From NCBI GenBank assembly GCA_963799395.1, contig CAWCWZ010000056.1, positions 1-64,000 on the forward strand: 64,000 bases of DNA. Reading direction: 5' to 3'. Numbering within the stretch: the first letter of the stretch is position 1; every line of letters begins with the position of its first letter. The notes under the pieces are model-generated. The model was not told the DNA's origin and ran no database searches. It was given only the letters and a program-made list of their open reading frames with translations. The DNA is from Bog-752 sp963799395 (GTDB lineage: Bacteria; Actinomycetota; Thermoleophilia; UBA2241). Below, piece after piece: positions 54,101-61,373 of the stretch. The position numbers and the translations under genes were made by a program.

Positions 54101-54472
54101 CCGGTTGACACCCAGCGTTCGGGCATCTTTCTGGCCGGCACCGCCCAGGGCCCCAAGAACATCCCCGACTCCATCGCTCAAGCCAAGGCCGCCGCAGCCC
54201 GTGTCATCGCCATGCTGTCGGCGGGTTTCGTGCTCACCCCCGCTCAGGTGGCGTCGTCCGATGTGGATGCCTGCATCGGCTGCGGAGTGTGCGAGAGCGT
54301 CTGTCCCCAAAGCGCCGTCGCGCTGGTCGGCGAGGGCGGCGAGCACCCCCATGCGACCGTCGAGGTCAACGCCTGCCGCGGCTGCGGGATCTGCGCGGCG
54401 GAGTGCCCGTCGGGGGCTATGACGCTCGGCGGCTTCTCCGACGACGAGATCCTCGCGGAGGTGACCGTCTGA
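51125..54472 (+). CDS. hdrA: HdrA-like flavoprotein with inserted GltD/NfnB-like NAD(P)H domain
   Basis: 1115 residues. HdrA part: N-terminal GVFLCQCGGNISGVLDLEAL, FAD site AALVVGGGIAGLSAAEELAD (about 146), TEDCAMCSLAPRL and CVGCGECVPACP (242). At about 292-740 a complete glutamate-synthase-small-subunit-like module is inserted: CKTACPVHTSAHGYVALVAA, CGRICTHVCETECTRG, VAVVGGGPAGLTAARELARL (385) and VVVIGGGDVAFDAGRTALRC (515), ending GGDAAAMGPWTAIEAIAAGR. HdrA then resumes with CLNCAVCSDCRSCVEACP (755), the SRDCTSSGNEHCSAICC block and two C-terminal clusters (CIGCGVCESVCP, CRGCGICAAECP). Two FAD sites and an NAD(P)H site in one chain suit flavin-based bifurcation. Confidence 0.9.
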   Translation: MRAGVFLCQCGGNISGVLDLEALAQVARQLDGVVHVSINQFMCGTEGRADIEAAIEDRGLDHLVIGSCSRRFQGPTFERMARELRLGENAAAFANLREGCSFIHRDDPQAAQKKAEKIVAAAVARAHHQSDLPRSRTFLHRAALVVGGGIAGLSAAEELADAGIEVHLVERQQSIGGYMARLSKTFPTEDCAMCSLAPRLTNAATDARIHIHALSDVTKIVGPPGEFRVTIRHKPRYVTEKCVGCGECVPACPVKLKSEFDFGVTERTAISRPFANAVPATFAIERKGWSPCKTACPVHTSAHGYVALVAAGRFDDAYRVASDPNPFPSVCGRICTHVCETECTRGQVEEPIAIAGLKRFVADTAMPTEPPAPIPPVFDERVAVVGGGPAGLTAARELARLGYAATVFEALPQAGGMLRVGIPEYRLPKAVLDREIERVLALGVELRTNQRAGSEFTVDSLFADGYKAIFLATGLQASKDLPLPGLEQRGVVRAVEFLRDQALGRGPTTGKRVVVIGGGDVAFDAGRTALRCGAESVHLACIEDERTLPASHEELEEGREEQVEVEYALMPVEILGSHGEATGVRFQRCALGHPNERGWRPPLPIEGEFVEIQADTVIVAIGQALVDDFLSGADGIAVEKAQIAVDPDTMMTGRPAVFAGGDAAAMGPWTAIEAIAAGRRGARAIHNFLRGEQRVAVWDSVLDKAKIPQTELAPLEPQARRIMKTLDGVARRTTWHEVRLGFSEQDAVAEARRCLNCAVCSDCRSCVEACPADAIDLEQKSSEEEVTVGAVIIATGHKEFDATRKLPLGFGRLDNVLSQSQLARLLSASGPTGGELLRPSDGTVPKKIFMLQCVGSRDCTSSGNEHCSAICCLFATLHSSLIKQHIPDADVTIGYTDLRAPGKAHEEYYRLVQTRGVRYVRGRVGEIAEEPDKSLRVRLEDTVTGHKSDELFDLVVLSAGLEASDGTTDIARVAGLQQGAAGFIKEYHPKLKPVDTQRSGIFLAGTAQGPKNIPDSIAQAKAAAARVIAMLSAGFVLTPAQVASSDVDACIGCGVCESVCPQSAVALVGEGGEHPHATVEVNACRGCGICAAECPSGAMTLGGFSDDEILAEVTV

Positions 54473-54993
54473 TGTCGCCCGTCGCGGCCATCGCCACACC
54501 GGCGCCGGCGGAGGCCGCCGGCCGGAAACCCACCGGCGACGATGCCCCCCGCCGGATCGTCGCCTTCTACTGTCGGGAGTGCGCCTACGCCGCCGCCGAC
54601 GCGGCCGGCAACGCCCGCACTTCCCTGCCGGCCACCATCCGCAGCGTCCTGGTGCCCTGCACAGGCAGGGTGAGCCCCCTGCACCTGCTGAGCGCCCTCG
54701 CCGAGGGCGCCGACGGCGTCTACGTCGCCGGCTGTCTCGAGGGTCAGTGCCACTACCGCGAGGGGAACTTTCACGCCATCGACCGAGTGACGTTCTGTCA
54801 GCGGCTGCTCGAGTCGGTCGGCGTCGAGCCGGAGCGCGTGCAGATGTTCACGATGAGCGCCGCCGACTCGCCCAGGTTCAGCGCGGTGGCGCGCACCATG
54901 GACCGCGTCATCACCGACCTGCCGCCGCTCCGGCGATCAGGCGCCGACGGCGCGGGAGCGGTCGCGATCGACCATACCGCCGGGGGTGCCTGA
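54472..54993 (+). CDS. mvhD: MvhD/FrhD-like iron-sulfur subunit
   Basis: 173 residues; ATG overlaps the hdrA stop (TGATG). MvhD fold: IVAFYCRECAYAAADAAGNA, VLVPCTGRVSPLHLLSALAE, GVYVAGCLEGQCHYREGNFH with Cys for a [2Fe-2S] cluster. In methanogens MvhD bridges hydrogenase and HdrA; here it may connect HdrA to the second half of the complex. The first 25 residues are a non-conserved Ala/Pro extension. Confidence 0.9.
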   Translation: MSPVAAIATPAPAEAAGRKPTGDDAPRRIVAFYCRECAYAAADAAGNARTSLPATIRSVLVPCTGRVSPLHLLSALAEGADGVYVAGCLEGQCHYREGNFHAIDRVTFCQRLLESVGVEPERVQMFTMSAADSPRFSAVARTMDRVITDLPPLRRSGADGAGAVAIDHTAGGA

Positions 54994-54994
54994 G

Positions 54995-55438
54995 ATGCCC
55001 CTGACAAGGAGGGGCGAGGCGATCTTCGAGCGGCTGCCCCAGGGATCCCCGCAACAGACTACCGGCGCGATCGGCTGCCTGATCGTGCGCCACGAGGAGC
55101 TCTGCATCGGCTGCGGCCGCTGTGTGGACTCCTGCCCGTCGGGGGCCAGCAGCAGGGGAACGACCTTCGACCCGATGCAGATCTTCGAAGCGCCCGCGGA
55201 AACGAGGCGCGGCGCGCTGGGTGTCGCCTTGCGGCGCATAGCGCGCCGCGCCCCGAGCGGGCCCATCGAGGTGCCCGAACACGTGACGTCATTCCGCACG
55301 ATCGGCTACGACGAGCGGCTCTGCCTGGGCTGTGGCACTTGCGCCAGGATCTGCCCGACACAGGCCGCCGAAGCCAGGCCGCTCACCGCCGAGGCGATCC
55401 ACGACCTCATGGCCGCGGTCGAGAAGGCGGCGCCGTGA
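54995..55438 (+). CDS. Two-[4Fe-4S] ferredoxin-like subunit
   Basis: 147 residues from ATG 54995 (a GTG nine bases earlier is possible). The clusters are widely spaced: HEELCIGCGRCVDSCPSGAS near residue 35 and DERLCLGCGTCARICPTQAA near 112, separated by about 60 residues of basic linker. Placed between mvhD and the second hdrA, it is probably an electron-transfer subunit or the exit to a soluble ferredoxin. Confidence 0.85.
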   Translation: MPLTRRGEAIFERLPQGSPQQTTGAIGCLIVRHEELCIGCGRCVDSCPSGASSRGTTFDPMQIFEAPAETRRGALGVALRRIARRAPSGPIEVPEHVTSFRTIGYDERLCLGCGTCARICPTQAAEARPLTAEAIHDLMAAVEKAAP

Positions 55439-57858
55439 GCCCCGCGTCGACGAGCGGGGCGGCGACCGGCCCGGCCACCGCCAGACCGGCCGTCCTGCTG
55501 TGCGAGTGCGCCGGCACCATGGCAAACGTCGACTTCGACGAGCTGGCCATGTTCGTCGGCCGTGAGGCCGACGTTCTGCGCGGCGAGACGTGGTGCAATC
55601 GGGAGGGCCAGGCCCGGCTGCTCGAGCTACTGGAGGCCGGTGAGGGGCGGCGGCTCGTCTTCGCGGGCTGTTCACAGGATTTCGCCAATCGCCGCTTCAA
55701 CCGCCTGCTGCAACGCGGCCTCGCCATGAGCGTCGCCGATATCCGCGAGGGCTGCGCCTGGGTACACGGCGACGACGTCGATGGCGTCACGGACAAGGCC
55801 TGCCGCATCGTCGACGCCGCGCTGACGTACCCCGAGGCGCCGGCCGACAAGCTGGTGCGCGACAAGAAGATCGACTCCGTGCTCGTGATCGGCGGCGGCG
55901 TGGCCGGCACACAGGCCGCCGCCGAGCTCGCCCAGATGGGTCATCACGTCGAGCTCGTCGAACGGCGGTCATTCCTGGGCGGCCGCGCCGCCCGCATCGG
56001 CACGGTCTTTCCGACCAACGACTGCGGCCAGTGCCTGCCGACCACCGACGCCCAGGCCGGCACGCGCAAGTGCTTCCACCGCAACGTCGCGATCGACAAT
56101 CCCAACCTGCACATCTGGCGGCGCACGACTGTCGAGTCGGTCGCCGGCGAAGCCGGCGCCTTCGAGGTCTCACTGCGTCGCCTGCCCAACGTCGTCACCG
56201 GCGACTGTGTCGGTTGCGGCGCCTGCGAGTCCGTCTGCGAGGTCGCGAACTCCGAAGGCAACGGCAAGGCGATCTACGCGGAGTTCTACGACGGCCGCGT
56301 CCAGCGCACGGTCGACCTGGAAGCCTGCACGTTCTGCGGCGCCTGCGCCGAGGCCTGCCCGATGAGCGCGATCGACTTCACGCAGTCTCCCGAGCTTGCC
56401 ACCATCACGACGGGCGCCATCCTCACCGCCGTCGGCTGCGAGACGGCGCCGTCGAGGCTCATCGAACACCTCGGCTACGGCCGCGAGGGCGTGGTCACGC
56501 AGACCGACCTCGCCGAACTCATGGACGACTGGGAGGAGCAGTCCTGGTTCGGCCGGCAGCCGGCGCGCGAGATCGTCATGATCCAGTGCGCCGGCTCGCG
56601 AGACCGCCGCCGGCTGCCCTACTGCTCCCGGGTGTGCTGCATGATCGCCCTCAAGCATGCCATCCGACTGCGCGCCCTGTTTCCCGCGATGAAGGTGACG
56701 ATCTGCTATCTCGAGCTGCGCGCCGCGGGAGTGGGCTACGAGAACTGGTACCTGGAGGCGCGCCGGGCGGGCGTGGAGTTCCTGCGCGGCACGCCGCCGA
56801 ACGTGCAGTTCGACGATCGCGACCGTCCCGTGATCGAGGTCGAAGACGTGACCGGCTCCGGCAAGAGACTTCTGCGGCCCGACCTCGTCGTGCTCTCGAC
56901 GGGCATGGTGCCGGCGACCGACGCCGAGCGCATCGCTTCCGTCCTGAACGTTGATCTGGACGAGGACGGCTTCATCGAGATCCTCGACCGCAAGAACCGC
57001 GCCACTGAGACCACCGCCGAAGGCGTGTTCGTGTGCGGCTCGGCGGCCGGCCCCAAGGCGCTCGTCGAAGTCAACACCGAGGCCTCGGCGGTGGCCAGCG
57101 AGATCCACAACTTCCTGATCTCGGCCGGCCGCCGCGTGGCGGCCTCTTCCGCAGTCGATGCGGCGACCTGCGTGGGCTGCGACACGTGCGTCACGATGTG
57201 CCCCTTCGGGGCGATCGAGCTCGTCGAGCGCCCGCCCGATGCGCCGCGTCCGGACGACGTCAAAGACGAAGGCAAGCTTGCGGTCATCGACGAACAGGCC
57301 TGTCGCGCCTGCGGCATCTGCGCCGCGAACTGTCCCGAGATGGCGATCGTCCACAACCTCGACGACGAGGCCCTCTTCGGTAAGCTGGCGATCATGACCA
57401 GCGGAGTGGAACGGCCGGTGATCGGCTTCTACTGCAAGGAGTGCGCCGGGGCGGCCATCAGTCTGAGCGGCCTGCGCCACGACGCATATCCCCAGACCGT
57501 CCGCCTCGTCCAGCTGCCGTGCCTCGGACGTGTCAGCGCGCTGCACATCATCGAGGCGGCGCGGCTCGGCGCGGCCGGCGTGTTCCTGGCCGGCTGCGCC
57601 GAGGGCCGCTGCCAGTATCGCCGCGGCGACATGTCCGCCGCCGACCAGGTCGAACTGGCCCGCGAGCTGCTCGCCGAGGCCGGACAGAGCATCCCCCTGG
57701 AGCTCTGGCACCTGTGCGCCGTGGACCGTCACACCGTCGGCCGCCGCATCCGCCGCTTCTGCGCCGTCGCCGAGGGAGCGCCGAGTCAATCGTTCGAAGT
57801 CTCCGCGGGAAGCGGGACCTGTCAGGGAGGTGAGGGCTGTGTCCACGTCAGTGGCTGA
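55435..57858 (+). CDS. HdrA-MvhD fusion protein (QmoB-like)
   Basis: 807 residues from GTG 55435. HdrA N-terminus PAVLLCECAGTMANVDFDEL, FAD site VLVIGGGVAGTQAAAELAQM (about 150), FPTNDCGQCLPTTDAQAG, two ferredoxin motifs (CVGCGACESVCE, CTFCGACAEACP), IQCAGSRDRRRLPYCSRVCC, then CVGCDTCVTMCP and CRACGICAANCP (about 580-635). Residues 655-790 are MvhD (VIGFYCKECAGAAISLSGLR, GVFLAGCAEGRCQYRRGDMS). This domain order is that of QmoB in sulfate reducers, where it links membrane quinol to APS reductase; no qmoC is seen here. Confidence 0.9.
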   Translation: MSPASTSGAATGPATARPAVLLCECAGTMANVDFDELAMFVGREADVLRGETWCNREGQARLLELLEAGEGRRLVFAGCSQDFANRRFNRLLQRGLAMSVADIREGCAWVHGDDVDGVTDKACRIVDAALTYPEAPADKLVRDKKIDSVLVIGGGVAGTQAAAELAQMGHHVELVERRSFLGGRAARIGTVFPTNDCGQCLPTTDAQAGTRKCFHRNVAIDNPNLHIWRRTTVESVAGEAGAFEVSLRRLPNVVTGDCVGCGACESVCEVANSEGNGKAIYAEFYDGRVQRTVDLEACTFCGACAEACPMSAIDFTQSPELATITTGAILTAVGCETAPSRLIEHLGYGREGVVTQTDLAELMDDWEEQSWFGRQPAREIVMIQCAGSRDRRRLPYCSRVCCMIALKHAIRLRALFPAMKVTICYLELRAAGVGYENWYLEARRAGVEFLRGTPPNVQFDDRDRPVIEVEDVTGSGKRLLRPDLVVLSTGMVPATDAERIASVLNVDLDEDGFIEILDRKNRATETTAEGVFVCGSAAGPKALVEVNTEASAVASEIHNFLISAGRRVAASSAVDAATCVGCDTCVTMCPFGAIELVERPPDAPRPDDVKDEGKLAVIDEQACRACGICAANCPEMAIVHNLDDEALFGKLAIMTSGVERPVIGFYCKECAGAAISLSGLRHDAYPQTVRLVQLPCLGRVSALHIIEAARLGAAGVFLAGCAEGRCQYRRGDMSAADQVELARELLAEAGQSIPLELWHLCAVDRHTVGRRIRRFCAVAEGAPSQSFEVSAGSGTCQGGEGCVHVSG

Positions 57859-58999
57859 GTCCGCCTATGAGACCGTCTTCGCGCTGGCCGAGCAGTGCCG
57901 CCAGTGCTACCAGTGCGGCCAGTGCGTGGCCGCCTGCCCTAGCGGCTTCGACCTCCAGCAGGGGCCGCGGCGGATCGTGCGACTGATCCTGGCGGGCGAC
58001 GTCGAGAACCTTCTCGAGGCCGAAGACGTCTGGCGCTGCAGCGAGTGTCGCGCCTGCACCGACGCCTGCCCCATGGAGGTGCCGGTCAGTGAGATGATGG
58101 CCGCCGTGCGAGCCCTGCAGCGCGAACACGGCGGCGTCCGCTGCGCCGAGAGGGCTGCCGCTGAGGTGGCCCACAAGCGCCTGGCGGGCAGCCCGCGCAT
58201 CGACAACATGGCGTTCGGGGTCGGCATGGCCGCCCGGGGCTACGTCCCCAAAGACGTGGTCGGAGCGGCGGGCGCGGCGGCCAGGATCGTCAAGGGCATG
58301 CTCGACAGGGGCGAGCCGGCGGTCGGCGGCGGCGCGGTCGCCCCGGTGGCGGTCACGCCGCTCTACGCGGGCTGCGCGCTGCCTCAGGACCGCGAGGCGC
58401 ACGCGCTGACCCGTAAGGTCGCGCGCGACCTCGGACTGCCCCTCGTCGAGGCCGGCGGGGCCGGTTGCTGCGGCCATCCGACGCGCGGCCAGGCTGCGGC
58501 GAAGTACGCCAGCGACGACGCCGTCCTCACGGCCTGCCCAGCCTGCGACCAGGGGCTGCGCGACTCCGGTCTGACCACCACGCCGCTCTGGCAGGCTCTC
58601 GTGGAGCATGCCGAGAGGAACGGTCGAACGTTGAGCGCCGCGCGGCCCCTCTTCGTGCCCTACGTGGGCTGCCTGAGCGCGCGCGGCCCGGCGCTGAGCT
58701 CGCTCAGCACGGCGGCCGCTCTGGCCGGCGCCTCGGTCCGGATGAGCTACCCGTCGCTCCATGCCGGCTGCTGCGGCGCCCTCGGCGGCATGTACAGGGG
58801 CGCGACCGAAGCGGTCGTCAAGCTGATCGCCTTCGCCCAGAGCGAGAACGCTCCCATCGTCACACCGTGTCTGCTCTGCCGCGACAACCTTCGGTCGGCT
58901 GTTCGCAAGCACGGTGGCAACACCCCGGTCTACTTCTGGCCCGAGTTCTTCCAGGCTACCGGGGGCCCCGAGCCGTCCCAGGGAGAAGCCGATGACTGA
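57839..58999 (+). CDS. HdrC-HdrB fusion protein
   Basis: 386 residues; GTG 57839 after GGGAGG, overlapping the previous gene by 20 bases. HdrC-like start: CRQCYQCGQCVAACPSGFDL and CSECRACTDACPMEVP, two [4Fe-4S] clusters. HdrB part with two complete CCG domains: PLYAGCALPQD, AGCCGHPTRGQAA, CPACDQGL; then PYVGCLSARG, AGCCGALGGMYRG, CLLCRDNL. Both catalytic CCG motifs are intact, in contrast to hdrB at the operon start, so this is the likelier disulfide-reducing site. Confidence 0.9.
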   Translation: MSTSVAESAYETVFALAEQCRQCYQCGQCVAACPSGFDLQQGPRRIVRLILAGDVENLLEAEDVWRCSECRACTDACPMEVPVSEMMAAVRALQREHGGVRCAERAAAEVAHKRLAGSPRIDNMAFGVGMAARGYVPKDVVGAAGAAARIVKGMLDRGEPAVGGGAVAPVAVTPLYAGCALPQDREAHALTRKVARDLGLPLVEAGGAGCCGHPTRGQAAAKYASDDAVLTACPACDQGLRDSGLTTTPLWQALVEHAERNGRTLSAARPLFVPYVGCLSARGPALSSLSTAAALAGASVRMSYPSLHAGCCGALGGMYRGATEAVVKLIAFAQSENAPIVTPCLLCRDNLRSAVRKHGGNTPVYFWPEFFQATGGPEPSQGEADD

Positions 59000-59714
59000 C
59001 ACACCCGACGAGAAGACCATCGGCGGCGCGGTCGACGCGCCGGTCGCAGCCGACGCGGCCACCGAGGGAGTCCGCGTCAACCCTTACGCCGTCATCGCCG
59101 AGAGTGCGTTCCACGAGCGTCCCCAGGCACGCGTGGATCTGGTCGAGCGCATCGTGAACGACCCGCGCATGCACGACCACGTGGAGGGCTTCCTCTCCTG
59201 CCTGCAGTGCGGCGTGTGCACCTCGGGCTGTCCGGCGGCGCGCTTCACCGACTACTCGCCGCGCGAGATCGCCCGCCGTGCCTACGAGGGTGATCCCTCG
59301 CTGCTCGAAGACGATAGCGTCTGGTACTGCTTCTACTGCTATACGTGTCAGAGCCGCTGCCCACGCAAGAACAGCGTGGCGGTGATCAACCAGGTGATCC
59401 GCAGCACGCAGGTGGAGAGCGGCTACGGCATCAAGCACGTCGACATGTTCGCCGCGTGGGGCGAGCAGTTCTACGAAAAGGGCATGGGCGGCACACCGAA
59501 CGTGTTCTTCAGCGACATCGCCGAGGCGTGGGGGCCGAAGTGGAAGGAGTTCATCGCGGGGCGCGACGCGCTGCGCGAGGAGATGGGCTTGGGGAGCATG
59601 TACCCTTCCGAAGAGACGGTGAAGGAGATGCGCGCCATCATGGACCAGACCGGCTTCAAGGCGCGCCTCGAGAGCCTCGGTTCGTGGGGCGGCCACCGGC
59701 CCGACGACGAGTGA
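58992..59714 (+). CDS. hdrC: HdrC-like iron-sulfur protein
   Basis: 240 residues from ATG 58992, overlapping the previous gene by eight bases. Two ferredoxin clusters FLSCLQCGVCTSGCPAARFT and WYCFYCYTCQSRCPRKNSVA, with EIARRAYEGDPSLLEDDSVW between them as in HdrC. The C-terminal half (KHVDMFAAWGEQFYEKGMGG) is the extended form seen in non-methanogen HdrC. It would carry electrons from HdrA to an HdrB module. Confidence 0.9.
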   Translation: MTDTPDEKTIGGAVDAPVAADAATEGVRVNPYAVIAESAFHERPQARVDLVERIVNDPRMHDHVEGFLSCLQCGVCTSGCPAARFTDYSPREIARRAYEGDPSLLEDDSVWYCFYCYTCQSRCPRKNSVAVINQVIRSTQVESGYGIKHVDMFAAWGEQFYEKGMGGTPNVFFSDIAEAWGPKWKEFIAGRDALREEMGLGSMYPSEETVKEMRAIMDQTGFKARLESLGSWGGHRPDDE

Positions 59715-59817
59715 TCGGGCGCGCGTTCGGCCCGATGACGAACGATCGGGCGGGCGCCTGCTAGAATCAGGGCAGATGCCCCGCGCGCCGTCGCCGGGGC
59801 GCCCGACCGAAGGAGCG

Positions 59818-60090
59818 ATGTCAGTGGCCAAGGTACGCGTGAAGCTGCCGCTCGGCGTCACCTATCCCGATCCGCCACGCGAGCTCGAGGTCGAGGGCGC
59901 GACCATCGAGGCGGTCGTCAAGGCGGCGATCGCCGCCGAGCCGCGCCTCGAACCCCGCATCTACAAGGACGGCAAGCTGTTCGTCGGCGTGTTCGTCAAC
60001 GACCGCAACATGCGCGCCCTGGGCGGCTTCGAGGCGCCCGTCTCGGACGGCGACGTGCTGCGCGTCATGCCGCCGATCGCCGGCGGCTGA
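59818..60090 (+). CDS. MoaD/ThiS-like ubiquitin-fold protein
   Basis: About 90 residues; AAGGAG upstream, start ATG 59818 or GTG 59824. Beta-grasp protein ending DVLRVMPPIAGG; the C-terminal GG is what is adenylated and thiocarboxylated in MoaD and ThiS. It could provide sulfur for molybdopterin or for another acceptor. No moaE or thiF is adjacent. It follows hdrC by about 100 bases on the same strand. Confidence 0.85.
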   Translation: MSVAKVRVKLPLGVTYPDPPRELEVEGATIEAVVKAAIAAEPRLEPRIYKDGKLFVGVFVNDRNMRALGGFEAPVSDGDVLRVMPPIAGG

Positions 60091-60149
60091 GGCGCCCGGC
60101 GCCCGAACGCCCCTCCCTGCCCTCGCCGACGCGCCAAGGAAGGCCTCCG

Positions 60150-61061
60150 ATGACGGACCTCTCCGACTCCCAGCAGCAGCTCCGCGACCTCGCCGCCGAG
60201 CGCGACGCGGTCATCCTCGCGCACAACTACCAGCGCCCCGAGGTGCAGGACGCCGCCGACTTCGTCGGCGACTCGCTGGAGCTCGCGCGCCAGGCGGCCG
60301 CCACCGACGCCTCGACGATCCTCTTCTGCGGCGTTCACTTCATGGCCGAGACGGCCAAGATCCTCTCGCCGGGCAAGACCGTGCTCATGCCCGACACGCA
60401 CGCCGGCTGCCCGATGGCCGACATGGTGACGGTCGAGGGCTTGCGCGCCCTCAAGGCGCAGCACCCCGACGCGGCCGTGGTCGCCTACGTCAACACGAGC
60501 GCCGAGATCAAGGCCGAGGTCGACGTCTGCTGCACGAGCGCCAACGCCCCCGACATCGTCGGCCGCCTGCCGGCCGAGCAGCCCATCATCTTCGTCCCCG
60601 ACCGCAACCTCGGCGACTGGGTCGCCGGCCGCACCGGCCGCACCAACATGATCATGTGGAACGGCTACTGCCCCGTGCACGAGGAGATGACGGCGGCCGA
60701 GGTGCGCGCCGCCCTCGAGGCCCACCCCGGCGCCGAGCTCATGGCGCACCCCGAGTGCGGCCGCGAGGTGCGCGCCCTGGCGACCGTGATCACGAGCACC
60801 TCGGGCATGCTGCGCTACCCGGCGACGAGCGCGGCAAGGGTCTTCGTCGTGGCCACCGAGACCGGTCTGCTGCACCGCCTGGGCAAGCTCTACCCCGACC
60901 GTGAGTTCGTCCCCGCCGCGCGCGGCGCGATCTGCCCCAACATGAAGCGCACGACCCTCGACAAAGCGATCCAGGCGCTCGACGAGGGCTTGAACGAGAT
61001 CGTCGTGCCGCCGCGGATCGCCGAGCGCGCCCTGGCCGCCGTCGAACGCATGATGCAGTAG
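60150..61061 (+). CDS. nadA: Quinolinate synthase A
   Basis: 303 residues. Condenses iminoaspartate with dihydroxyacetone phosphate in NAD synthesis. Landmarks: AVILAHNYQRPEVQDAADFV, DSLELARQAA, VLMPDTHAGCPMADMV, YVNTSAEIKAEVDVCCTSAN, HPECGREVRALA and AICPNMKRTTLDKAIQAL, with three Cys able to bind its [4Fe-4S] cluster. A good AAGGAAGG site precedes it. nadB and nadC are not visible. Confidence 0.95.
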   Translation: MTDLSDSQQQLRDLAAERDAVILAHNYQRPEVQDAADFVGDSLELARQAAATDASTILFCGVHFMAETAKILSPGKTVLMPDTHAGCPMADMVTVEGLRALKAQHPDAAVVAYVNTSAEIKAEVDVCCTSANAPDIVGRLPAEQPIIFVPDRNLGDWVAGRTGRTNMIMWNGYCPVHEEMTAAEVRAALEAHPGAELMAHPECGREVRALATVITSTSGMLRYPATSAARVFVVATETGLLHRLGKLYPDREFVPAARGAICPNMKRTTLDKAIQALDEGLNEIVVPPRIAERALAAVERMMQ

Positions 61062-61094
61062 GCAGCGGACCGCGAGAGGGCACACCCTGGCGTC

Positions 61095-61365
61095 ATGACC
61101 CGCCAGCGCGACGACCTCGAGACCATCCCCGGCATCGGCCCCAGCATGGCGGCCCACCTGCGCCGCCTCGGCATGCTTCAGCGTCGCCGACCTGCGCGGC
61201 CAGAGCCCCGAGGCGCTCTACGAACGCGATCGCCAGCTCGCCGGCGGAAGCCTCGATCCCTGCGTGCTCTACTCCTTCCGCTGCGCCGTCTACTACGCCT
61301 CCACCGAGCGGCACGACCCGGTACTGCTCAAGTGGTGGAACTGGAAGGACAGGGCGTCGATCTGA
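61095..61365 (+). CDS. Cdd1-like helix-hairpin-helix protein, one frameshift
   Basis: Small protein of the pathogenicity-locus (Cdd1) family. N-terminal HhH DDLETIPGIGPSMAAHLRRL, then after one frame change near 61175 SVADLRGQSPEALYERDRQL, PCVLYSFRCAVYYASTERHD and KWWNWKDRASI to TGA 61363. About 90 residues. DNA binding is likely from the HhH motif; role unknown. Confidence 0.8.
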
Positions 61366-61373
61366 GGCGCGCC

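Noticed and set aside
59714..59760. Hairpin ATCGGGC/GCCCGAT after hdrC as a terminator
   Set aside because: The stem is only 7 bp with no T tract, so read-through into the MoaD-like gene is possible.
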